A stretch of DNA of 64,000 nucleotides from assembly GCF_013184985.2 (NCBI RefSeq), contig NZ_CP063418.1:186001-250000 (forward strand), in the 5' to 3' direction. The stretch comes from Actinomyces faecalis. GTDB taxonomy: Bacteria; Actinomycetota; Actinomycetes; Actinomycetales; Actinomycetaceae. A program made the position numbers and the translations under genes. The first letter of the stretch is position 1. Every line of letters starts with the position of its first letter. Shown here piece after piece: positions 49,047-57,348 of the stretch. Under the pieces are notes generated by a model. The model saw nothing but the letters and a program-made list of their open reading frames with translations, did no database searches and had not been told where the DNA came from.

Positions 49047-50422
49047 GCGACCAACAAGACCAGGACGACGTACGCCGCATCGTCCTGACCCCCGCGTCCC
49101 GGATCACCCCCAGGAAGGTCCGGTGGGCGTGGAAGTGGGAGGGTGACGGGCGCATCCCGTCCGGGTCCCTGGCCCTGGCCGCCGGACGTGAGGGGACCGG
49201 CAAGTCCTCGTTCGGCATGTGGCTGGCCGCTCAGGTCACCGCCGGGACCCTGCCCGGCACCTACGAGGGCGAGCCCAGGAACGTGCTGTACGTGGCCGTT
49301 GAGGACTCCTGGGAGTACACGCTGGTTCCCCGCCTCATGGCCGCCGGCGCGGACCTGGACAAGGTGTTCCGGGTACAGGCCACCGGCGTGCTCGACGAGG
49401 AGGTGGCCCTGACCCTGCCTCTGGACAACGCCAAGCTTGAGCAGGCCATCACGGACACGAGCGCGGCGATGGTCGTGTACGACCCGCTGATGAGCCTGCT
49501 CGGGGAGAGGCTGTCAGCATCCAGGTCCCGTGAGGTCCGCCTGATGCTTGACCCGCTGGTCCGTATCGCACAGGCGACCGACTGCATCATGCTGGGTATC
49601 GCCCACCACAACAAGGGCAGCCACTCAGACCCCATCATGGCGGTCTCGGAGTCCAAGGCGTGGACGGACGTGCCTCGCAGCGTGTTCGCCTTCGCCCGGG
49701 ACGAGGAGAACCAGTGCCGGGTTATGTCCCAGACGAAGAACAGCCTTGGCCGCGACCCCTCCTCCCTGCCCTCCCTCCGCTACCAGATCGAGCCCGCCGC
49801 CGTGCAGCTGTCCGACGGGACCGGGGACGTCGGCCGCTTCGTGGTCACAGGCGTGTCTGACAAGAGCGTGGCGGACCTGACCCGCGAACAGGCCCTCGGA
49901 GACGACGCGGAGGACCGTAACGCGGCACAGGCCTTCGTCTTCGACTACCTGGCCCGCAACGGGGGCGAGGCTGAGGCCGGGGACGTGATCAAGGCCGGAC
50001 GGGCCGCGGGCTTCAACGAGCAGACCATCAAGGACGCGCGCCGTCGGATGACCTCACCCAAGGTTGACAGCCGCAAGGCATCCATGGGGTCTGCCTGGGT
50101 ATGGGCCTTCCGGGAGGAGACCTCAGCCTCCGAGGAAGGTGGCACGAAGGTGGCGAAGGTGGCAAAGGTGGCAGAACTTAAGGACGTTGCCACCTTGGTG
50201 CCACCTTCGGACCCGGAACCCGAAGGTGGCAGAAGGTGGCAGCCCTCTATAACCGTGCCACCTTTGCCACCTTTGCCACCTTCGCCACCTTCGGGGCGAC
50301 CCGTTCAGGGAGGGTTCATGCCCTTCGACGCCACCGGCTCGCAGGACGTCTACTGCCCTCACGGTGGCCCTGTCGGCATGTGGTGCACTGAGTGCCCGGG
50401 GGGTGTGGCCACAGCAGCATGA
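49043..50422 (+). CDS. RepA-like AAA ATPase of the element
   Basis: 459 residues from GTG 49043, preceded by AAGGAGG at 5 bases. RecA-like ATPase of the AAA_25/RepA helicase type: Walker A GREGTGKSSF (about 49-58), Walker B AMVVYDPLMSLLG, and the sensor-like IMLGIAHHNKG, then a C-terminal winged-helix-like part (AGDVIKAGRAAGFNEQTIKD). Probably a replicative helicase for the excised element. The last 80 residues are encoded by the 9-bp palindromic array (VAKVAKVAEL, then PPLPPLPPSPPSG), so this tail may be a by-product of DNA sites. Confidence 0.88.
   Translation: MSDQQDQDDVRRIVLTPASRITPRKVRWAWKWEGDGRIPSGSLALAAGREGTGKSSFGMWLAAQVTAGTLPGTYEGEPRNVLYVAVEDSWEYTLVPRLMAAGADLDKVFRVQATGVLDEEVALTLPLDNAKLEQAITDTSAAMVVYDPLMSLLGERLSASRSREVRLMLDPLVRIAQATDCIMLGIAHHNKGSHSDPIMAVSESKAWTDVPRSVFAFARDEENQCRVMSQTKNSLGRDPSSLPSLRYQIEPAAVQLSDGTGDVGRFVVTGVSDKSVADLTREQALGDDAEDRNAAQAFVFDYLARNGGEAEAGDVIKAGRAAGFNEQTIKDARRRMTSPKVDSRKASMGSAWVWAFREETSASEEGGTKVAKVAKVAELKDVATLVPPSDPEPEGGRRWQPSITVPPLPPLPPSPPSGRPVQGGFMPFDATGSQDVYCPHGGPVGMWCTECPGGVATAA
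50135..50292. repeat. Palindromic 9-bp unit arrays inside the repA-like gene
   Basis: Block 4 (50135-50208): four GAAGGTGGC-type units, a spacer, then GCCACCTT units. Block 5 (50222-50292): two GAAGGTGGC units, spacer CTCTATAACCGT, then four GCCACCTT(T/C) units. 50215-50273 is the exact inverted copy of 45896-45954 beside int. Confidence 0.9.
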
Positions 50423-50592
50423 GAACCGTCCCCAACAGCGCGGGTGTGCCCTGCGTCCCAGACCCGACAGACTCCCGGGACCTCACCCGGCTGGTGACCC
50501 TCACCGGGGCGTGGTGCACCGTCTGCCACCTGCCCCGGACCCCCTACCCCGGAAGCCCGGGCTACCACCCCACCTGCCAACCACACACCTAG
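50419..50592 (+). CDS. Small CxxC protein of the element
   Basis: 57 residues; ATGA overlap with the ATPase stop. WCTVCHLPRTPYPGSPGYHP ends in TC, giving CxxC...H...C, a possible zinc site. Fits the coupled operon. Unrecognised otherwise. Confidence 0.65.
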   Translation: MRTVPNSAGVPCVPDPTDSRDLTRLVTLTGAWCTVCHLPRTPYPGSPGYHPTCQPHT

Positions 50593-50601
50593 GAGGACCT
50601 G

Positions 50602-50772
50602 ATGGCACACAGGCACGGCGCGGGACGCACCCGCAAGGCCAGGCAGTCCACCCGCTACCCGATGACAGGCCCCGGCTACCTGCACCACCACCGGGACCTG
50701 GCCGGCCCTGACCTGGCCCGCTACCGGCGGGACCTCAGCACCTACCAAGACAAGATCAAGGAGGAAGCATGA
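50602..50772 (+). CDS. Small basic protein of the element
   Basis: 56 residues, starting MAHRHGAGRTRKARQSTRYP, His/Arg/Tyr-rich, ending YQDKIKEEA. AGGAGG lies 5 bases before the ATG and the stop overlaps the next ATG (ATGA), strong signs of a real gene. Possibly a DNA-binding or capsid-associated protein; this is inference. Confidence 0.7.
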   Translation: MAHRHGAGRTRKARQSTRYPMTGPGYLHHHRDLAGPDLARYRRDLSTYQDKIKEEA

Positions 50773-51209
50773 CCACCACCGACACACTCACCCCCGAACC
50801 CCTCCCAGACGAACCGCAAGACCTCGACGCCACAGACACGCAGCCAGAGCCGTCAGAGCGCGCTAGAGGCAACGCCGAAGCAGCTAAATACCGGGTACGC
50901 GCACGCGAAGCAGAAACCGCCCTAGAAGAGCTCCAAGGCCGCTACGGGGCGCTACTACGATCCAACGTTGAGGCAGCCCTCCCCAACTGGATGCCTAAGG
51001 CCGTCTTCAGCAAGTTCGAAACCGACCCCACCCGCTTTCTGTCCGAAGACGGGGAAGTCAACACCGCCGCCGTACGCGACAGGGCAACCAGCCTCGCCAA
51101 GGAGATCGGACTACCCGCACACCCCCCACTCAAGCCCGACCCGGCACAGTCACCCACCCCCGCAGGTATTGACACACCATCCTGGCTTGACGTTCTACGC
51201 AGACGGTAG
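50769..51209 (+). CDS. Phage scaffold-like protein
   Basis: 146 residues. An acidic, Pro/Thr-rich N-terminus (1-38), a coiled-coil segment (about 40-68, KYRVRAREAETALEELQGRY), and a globular C-terminus. The coil and the position directly before the capsid gene match small scaffold proteins of actinophages. GGAGGAAGC precedes the ATG. It probably guides assembly of the capsid protein. Confidence 0.75.
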   Translation: MTTTDTLTPEPLPDEPQDLDATDTQPEPSERARGNAEAAKYRVRAREAETALEELQGRYGALLRSNVEAALPNWMPKAVFSKFETDPTRFLSEDGEVNTAAVRDRATSLAKEIGLPAHPPLKPDPAQSPTPAGIDTPSWLDVLRRR

Positions 51210-51293
51210 AATGACAGTCAGGAACCCCACCCACGGCCCGGAGTCGTGAAGGGGAGAATCCAGCAGCCCCAGCAGGGGCAGCATGGGACGGCC

Positions 51294-51334
51294 AGAGGCC
51301 ACCACGCACAGCACATGCTCACGTGGTGGCCTCT
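51294..51334 (+). promoter_or_regulatory. Strong hairpin before the capsid gene
   Basis: A perfect 13-bp stem, AGAGGCCACCACG (51294-51306) with its complement (51322-51334), and a 15-base loop, 43 bp before the capsid ATG. A smaller GCCCC-AGCA-GGGGC stem precedes it. No T run, so it may be a leaky terminator, an RNA-stability element or a translational control site. Confidence 0.6.
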
Positions 51335-51376
51335 ATCTGTACCAACGGCCACCACCCTCACAGGAAGACAACCACG

Positions 51377-52231
51377 ATGGCCGAAACCATGACCACCAAC
51401 GGACAGCCCTTCGCCTGGATGCCACAGAGCATCGAAGAGCTAGTCGTCCAGCCCGTCACCCGCGAGTCCGTCGCCCTGACCGCCGCCGGAAGCACCCGGC
51501 TACAACAGGACTGCGACGGCTTCCGCGTCCCAGTCGTCACCAAGGACCCCGTAGCCGCATGGGTCAAGGAGGGCGAAGAAATCCCCCTGTCCGGCTCCAA
51601 GGTCGCCGAGGTCGCAGACCGCTTCCACAAGGTCGCAGGCCTGAGCGTCCTTAGCCGCGAGCTCATCCTCGACTCCTCCCCCGACATCGCCAAGCATGTA
51701 GGCGAGGGCCTAGCCCGCGACATTGCCCGCAATGTTGATGCCGCCTTCTTCGGCAAGCGTCAGGACGGCGACACCACCGCCCCAATCGGCATCGCTGAGG
51801 TCCCCGGGATCGGCACCGTCTCAGCAGGAGGAGAGTGGACGAACACAGACGTGTTCATCACCGCCGCCTTCCAGGCACAGCTAGAAGGAGCCACCCTGTC
51901 CTCCTTCGTCGCCAACCCCGCTGACGCAATGACCCTGGCACAGATCAAGGAGCAGGCAGGTTCCCAGCGCCTCCTCCTCAACCCCACTCCCACCGCCGTC
52001 GCACCGCTGACCCTGGCAGGTGTCCCTCTGTACGTCTCACCCACCGTCGAGGAGGGAACCATCTGGGGGCTGCCCCAAAACCGGATCAAGATCGGCGTAC
52101 GCGAGGATGTCGAACTCACTCGCGACGAGTCCGCGTTCTTCACCTCAGATCGCATCGCCATCCGCGCCACCATGCGCGTAGCGTTCCTCTACCCGCACCC
52201 CGCCGCGATCCAGAAGATCACCAAGGCCTGA
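51377..52231 (+). CDS. HK97-family phage major capsid protein
   Basis: 284 residues. Typical HK97-fold signatures: the E-loop/N-arm region with TRLQQDCDGFRVPVVTKDPV and AAWVKEGEEIPLSGSKVAEV, then the helix LILDSSPDIAKHVGEGLARD, AAFFGKRQDG, FVANPADAMTLAQIK, GVPLYVSPTV and a C-terminal strand RIAIRATMRVAFLYPHPAAI. It lacks a delta-domain or protease fusion. ATG at 51377; no strong Shine-Dalgarno is seen. It is the only clear structural gene of the element apart from the scaffold-like protein. Confidence 0.92.
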   Translation: MAETMTTNGQPFAWMPQSIEELVVQPVTRESVALTAAGSTRLQQDCDGFRVPVVTKDPVAAWVKEGEEIPLSGSKVAEVADRFHKVAGLSVLSRELILDSSPDIAKHVGEGLARDIARNVDAAFFGKRQDGDTTAPIGIAEVPGIGTVSAGGEWTNTDVFITAAFQAQLEGATLSSFVANPADAMTLAQIKEQAGSQRLLLNPTPTAVAPLTLAGVPLYVSPTVEEGTIWGLPQNRIKIGVREDVELTRDESAFFTSDRIAIRATMRVAFLYPHPAAIQKITKA

Positions 52232-52508
52232 TATGCAGCTCACTGCATAAACCCCCGGGAGAAACCCCTCCCCAAGGCCTCCTGATCGCTCCGCGTTTAG
52301 GCGCTCCGATCCTGTACGGGTTTTCAGGTCGACTTGAGCCCCGGTCCTGCATATTCATACCCGGGTTTCCAGGGTACGCACCGCGAGGATGAGACAAGAA
52401 AAGCGGGACTAGACCACCGCGTTCATAGCAGCCCGAAGGCTGCGGCCCGTTATCTCAGGGCTGGCGACGGATTCATCCCGCTCACCATCAGCCTACCGCG
52501 AGCAAAGA

Positions 52509-52546
52509 GAAGCGCCCCGGATGACAACCATCATCCAGGGCGCTTC
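52509..52546 (+). terminator. Terminator after the capsid gene
   Basis: GAAGCGCCC (52509-52517) pairs with GGGCGCTTC (52538-52546), with an inner GGATGA/TCATCC stem and a CAACCA loop. About 280 bp after the capsid stop. Confidence 0.65.
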
Positions 52547-52661
52547 CCTGCTCCGAAAAGGCACCCATGCCGGAACGCACCCCCACCCTAGACACCCCCA
52601 CCGACACAAACCAGAGGCCCGTGAAATCCCTTGACGTGTCAGCGCTTAACCAGAGACTCCG

Positions 52662-52680
52662 TGAACACATTTTGAGCACA
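52662..52680. repeat. 19-bp repeat near attR
   Basis: Identical to 44564-44582 in the int 3' end, same orientation. Candidate arm-type integrase site or integrase remnant. Confidence 0.7.
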
Positions 52681-52772
52681 ATCTCTCTCAGAACACCCGC
52701 ATTCTGACATGCTCACAGGACGCCGATTCGGCGGATTCTCAACGATTCTGGCGCCATTGCAACGGCCTATAT

Positions 52773-52844
52773 CTGTCTTGTAAACAGCAGGTCATCGGTT
52801 CGAGCCCGATAGACGGCTCCACACTTTCCCCCGGAATCTCAACG
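52773..52844 (+). repeat. attR core with tRNA-Thr 3' fragment
   Basis: Perfect copy of 44455-44526. It is not a second tRNA gene because it starts at the anticodon stem. Imperfect similarity to the int 3' end continues after it (52845-52890: CGGGGGATCGT, then TATCTGGCC), a possible remnant of an older integrase. Confidence 0.95.
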
Positions 52845-53237
52845 ATCCCGGGGGATCGTGCTATCTGGCCCTGGTCGTCTTTGGGCATGTTGTGGGCGTG
52901 GTCCTGGACGGGGTGCGTAACTCCGTCGTCGACGTTCCTTGCGGTACCGGTGGCGGCGTGCCTTCCAGGTGTGGTGGCGTGCGTCCCTGGGATCGCGGCG
53001 TGCGTTTCTGTGGTGAGGGCGTGCCCCTGTTCTGAAGGCGTACCTGGCGACGTCTGTGCGCACGCCGCCATGACGCAGGCGCGCCCCGGTGCGGCTGATA
53101 CACGCCGCGACGAGACGAATACACGCCGCGACGAGACGAATACACGCCGCGACAAGACGAATACACGCCGCGACCAGGCGAACACACGCCGCGACGAGAC
53201 GAATACACGCCGCGACGAGACGGGGGGGGGGCGCTCG
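52845..53237. other. Gene-free region with minisatellite
   Basis: 393 bp between attR and the ung stop. A decayed integrase-like tail (52845-52890), degenerate repeats centred on GGCGTGC (about 52940-53075) and the 21-bp array. The long minus frames that cross it translate repeats and tRNA sequence and are not accepted as genes. Confidence 0.6.
53100..53231. repeat. 21-bp minisatellite ending in a G10 tract
   Basis: Units of ACACGCCGCGACGAGACGAA plus T begin at 53100, 53121, 53142, 53163, 53184 and 53205; the sixth runs into ten G (53222-53231). The array stops 6 bp before the 3' end of ung. Units 3, 4 and 5 carry a few substitutions. Confidence 0.95.
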
Positions 53238-53915
53238 TTAGGGCAGCCGCCAGTCCACAGGTGTGGTGCCCTGCTGCACGAGCAGCTCGTTGGCGCGGCT
53301 GAAGGGGCGCGAGCCGAAGAAGCCTCGTGAGGCGCTCAGCGGTGAGGGGTGCGGTGAGGCGACGATCGGCGTCGTCCCCAGCATCGGGGTCAGGGACTGG
53401 GCCGGCCGGCCCCACAGGATCGCTACCAAAGGGGTCTGCCGCGCCACCAGCGCCTCGATCGCGCGCTGAGTGACAGCCTCCCAGCCCCAGCCACGGTGAG
53501 ACGCCGGAGAGCCTGGACGGACGGTGAGCACGCGGTTGAGCAGCATGACGCCCTGCCGCGACCAGGGCGTGAGGTCGCCGGAGGTCGGACGGGCCACGCC
53601 CAGGTCGCTGACCATCTCGGTGAAGATGTTCTCCAGGCTGCGGGGCGGGCGGACCCCGGGCTGGACCGAGAAGCTGAGGCCCATCGGGTGCCCGGGGGTG
53701 GGATAGGGGTCCTGGCCGACGATGAGGACCTTGACGTCCTGCATGGGGTAGGTGAAAGCACGCAGGACGTCGGTGCCGGCGGGCAGGTACCCGCGGCCGG
53801 CAGCCACCTCCTGGCGTAGACGGTTGCCGATCTCGTGAATCGTCTGCTCCACGGGTGCCAGGGCCTGGGCCCAGGACGGATCGACCAGCTCGGACAGGGG
53901 GCGTGCGTGACTCAC
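53238..53915 (-). CDS. ung: Uracil-DNA glycosylase
   Basis: Removes uracil from DNA in base-excision repair. 225 residues. Motif [19 protein letters not shown] (catalytic Asp, about 67) and motif [18 protein letters not shown] (catalytic His), with [20 protein letters not shown] between them. Family 1 UDG of normal length. GTG start at 53915 with TAGGCT exactly 6 bases before it and no Shine-Dalgarno, so probably leaderless. Confidence 0.96.
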   Translation of the reverse strand: MSHARPLSELVDPSWAQALAPVEQTIHEIGNRLRQEVAAGRGYLPAGTDVLRAFTYPMQDVKVLIVGQDPYPTPGHPMGLSFSVQPGVRPPRSLENIFTEMVSDLGVARPTSGDLTPWSRQGVMLLNRVLTVRPGSPASHRGWGWEAVTQRAIEALVARQTPLVAILWGRPAQSLTPMLGTTPIVASPHPSPLSASRGFFGSRPFSRANELLVQQGTTPVDWRLP

Positions 53916-54042
53916 GGCATGAGCCTAGAGCGTGTGCGGGCGTCTGTGTCGCGAGCCGGCGCGGCTGGTCCCGCTGGCGGTACCGCTGCGTGGGCCCGGG
54001 GTGTCTGTCTCGGAAAAGTGCTGCAGCGACTATTCTCACGAC

Positions 54043-54672
54043 GTGTCTCCTTACGAGTATCCCGAGGACGAGTTCGACGCCCGCAACGACGAGGCGCACG
54101 AGCCGGTCGGTGTCCACCGCGCCCCGGTGCCGGCCTGGCGAGGCTGGGTGTCCCTGCTTGCCGTGATCGTCATCGTCCCCCTGCTGGCCTGGGCCGCCGT
54201 CACCCTGCTGGGCAGGATGGGCTACACCGCGCCCTCGGCGCAGGAGTCCGCCTCCAGCGCGGCTAAGGAGCTGACGGGCGAGGAGACGGCTGAGACCACG
54301 GAACCCGCAGAGGCTGCTGAGGTGGAGGAGCCGGCCGCGGCGGAGCCGGAGCAGGCTGAGGCTCAGACCCCTGAGCAGAGCGCGGACCTGACCACGGGCG
54401 TGACCATTCACAACGGCAGCTCCGTCAATGGCCTGGCGGGCCGCACCGGCGACCGCCTGACCAACGTCGGCTACACGGACGTCCACGTCCAGCAGGGCGT
54501 GTACCGCCAGTCCGCACCGGAGACGACGACGATCTACTACGCCTCGGCTGACAACGAGGCCACGGCCCGTGCGATCGGTGAGGCCCTGGGGATCGCCAAC
54601 GTGGTCGAGTCCGCTGAGGTCGCTCAGTCCAACCCCGTCGTCATCGTCCTGCGCTCCGACTTCACCGAGTAG
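54043..54672 (+). CDS. LytR_C domain membrane protein
   Basis: 209 residues from GTG 54043, preceded by TATTCT at exactly 6 bases (leaderless pattern). A short acidic cytoplasmic N-terminus, one membrane segment (about 32-54, WVSLLAVIVIVPLLAWAAVT), a Glu/Ala/Thr-rich linker (about 65-118) and a C-terminal LytR_C (DUF LytR-CpsA-Psr-associated) domain (about 120-205, VTIHNGSSVNGLAGRTGDRL and IYYASADNEATARAIGEALG). Probably acts at the cell wall. Confidence 0.87.
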   Translation: MSPYEYPEDEFDARNDEAHEPVGVHRAPVPAWRGWVSLLAVIVIVPLLAWAAVTLLGRMGYTAPSAQESASSAAKELTGEETAETTEPAEAAEVEEPAAAEPEQAEAQTPEQSADLTTGVTIHNGSSVNGLAGRTGDRLTNVGYTDVHVQQGVYRQSAPETTTIYYASADNEATARAIGEALGIANVVESAEVAQSNPVVIVLRSDFTE

Positions 54673-54796
54673 GTAGGGAGCCCGGCGAGCCGCCTCGTGC
54701 CGGCCCTGATGGGATCGGTACGAGGCGGCTCACGTGCTGTACGACGACGGCGCAGCGGCCTGGGCGTTTCGCCTCCAGCCGATGCTGCGCCCGCCT

Positions 54797-54823
54797 CTTG
54801 CACTCGAGGGGTGAGAGTGCCAG
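54797..54823. promoter_or_regulatory. CIRCE operator 1 of groEL
   Basis: CTTGCACTC-N9-GAGTGCCAG. GCACTC-N9-GAGTGC is perfect; the outer bases depart from the consensus TTAGCACTC-N9-GAGTGCTAA. HrcA binding site by family knowledge. Confidence 0.85.
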
Positions 54824-54831
54824 AGTTGTGG

Positions 54832-54858
54832 TTAGCACTCGGGGCCGCCGAGTGACAG
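54832..54858. promoter_or_regulatory. CIRCE operator 2 of groEL
   Basis: TTAGCACTC-N9-GAGTGACAG. The left arm is a perfect consensus arm, the right arm is degenerate after GAGTG. It lies 8 bp after operator 1. Confidence 0.8.
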
Positions 54859-54916
54859 ACCGGTCTCCGGTCGTCATCGTGGCAGCCTCCAGTGAGCACA
54901 CCAGGTCGAGAGGTGA

Positions 54917-56626
<1,710 letters not shown>

Positions 56627-56678
56627 TCCGCTGACCCGCTGCGGTGCTGACCAGACCTGATCAGCACTGACACGACAC

Positions 56679-56716
56679 GGACGGGCCGCTCTCCCACCAG
56701 GGAGGGCGGCCCGTCC
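56679..56716 (+). terminator. groEL terminator
   Basis: A 17-bp stem (56679-56695 with 56700-56716, one wobble pair) and loop ACCA, about 50 bp after the stop. A second hairpin (56644-56654 with 56658-56668) sits just before it. Confidence 0.75.
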
Positions 56717-56822
56717 TGGTGCTGGCGGAGGCCTTCCGGAACCGGACGTCCTGACACCACCTCCTGCCTGGTGAGACCTCCGCTGCCCGGGCCCGGCGGC
56801 GCTGCGGTGGCTCGGTGCAGCC

Positions 56823-57116
56823 TCACTGGGCACCGAAGCGACTGACGTTGGTGGACTCGGCCTCGTCGTAGGCCAGCGCGGAGGCGTCCAGCGCCTGGCT
56901 GATCGCGTCCAGGCTGGTCTGGACCTGTACCTGTGTCAGGTGCCAGTCCGCGGCGCAGGAGGCCATGGAGGCGGAGGCACCGCCGGTCCAGGAGGCCTGG
57001 AGAGTAGCGATGTCGCCGTTCATCGCGTCCACCTCCGCCTGGATCGTGGCGACTCGGGCACGGGCGCGCGCTGCGGTGTCTGCTACGGCCTGGGTGTCAA
57101 CGGAGAAGAGGGGCAT
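56823..57116 (-). CDS. WXG100 (ESAT-6-like) protein
   Basis: 97 residues from ATG 57116. Two helices around the WxG turn in LQASWTGGASASM (about 44-56), the usual length and layout of secreted WXG100 proteins exported by type VII systems. The C-terminus has YDEAESTN, close to the YxxxD/E secretion pattern. No ESX genes or partner are adjacent. AAGG precedes the ATG. Confidence 0.85.
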   Translation of the reverse strand: MPLFSVDTQAVADTAARARARVATIQAEVDAMNGDIATLQASWTGGASASMASCAADWHLTQVQVQTSLDAISQALDASALAYDEAESTNVSRFGAQ

Positions 57117-57348
57117 GAGGGGCCTTTCGCACGGGGCGTCGCTGGTCGGCGCCGGTGCGTCCAGGCTAGGGAGGCAGCGCTGCGCAGCGCCGGGCCCCTG
57201 TGGACGGTCGCTCGCGCCCCTGCCGCGGTGCAGACCTGTGGAGCCCGGGCGAGCTGTCAGGCCCCGCAGCTGTCGCTCTCGCCCGCTGTCTTCCTCGCGC
57301 CCCTGCCTCGTACGCCTCCGCGCTGCAACGGGTCCGCGGGGGAGGGTC

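Larger units (their letters stand above)
52232..52772. other. Non-coding end of the element
   Basis: 541 bp without a supported gene. It holds a terminator-like hairpin (52509-52546) and the second 19-bp repeat (52662-52680). A short minus frame here contains LKMCS, like the int C-terminus. Confidence 0.6.
44455..52844. mobile_element. Minimal capsid-bearing satellite-like element in tRNA-Thr
   Basis: About 8.3 kb unit between two perfect 72-bp copies of the tRNA-Thr 3' part. Gene order: int (minus), a repeat array, a repressor (minus), then rightward: excisionase-like, small membrane protein, four hypotheticals, repA-like ATPase, two small proteins, scaffold-like protein, HK97 capsid protein. 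There is no terminase, portal, protease, tail or lysis gene. Size and content recall phiRv1/phiRv2 of mycobacteria and other phage satellites. Dependence on a helper phage is inferred. Confidence 0.85.

Noticed and set aside
52773..52846. Second tRNA-Thr
   Set aside because: Only the 3' part from the anticodon stem is present; it is the attR copy.
52739..53185. 148-codon minus frame ending near attR
   Set aside because: Contains SIGLEPMTCCLQDR, a translation of tRNA sequence, and the 21-bp repeats; a known kind of false gene.
53100..53221. CRISPR array
   Set aside because: The 21-bp units have no unique spacers and no cas genes are nearby.
52861..54486. 541-codon minus frame crossing ung and the LytR_C gene
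   Set aside because: Overlaps two well-supported genes in other frames; low-complexity content.
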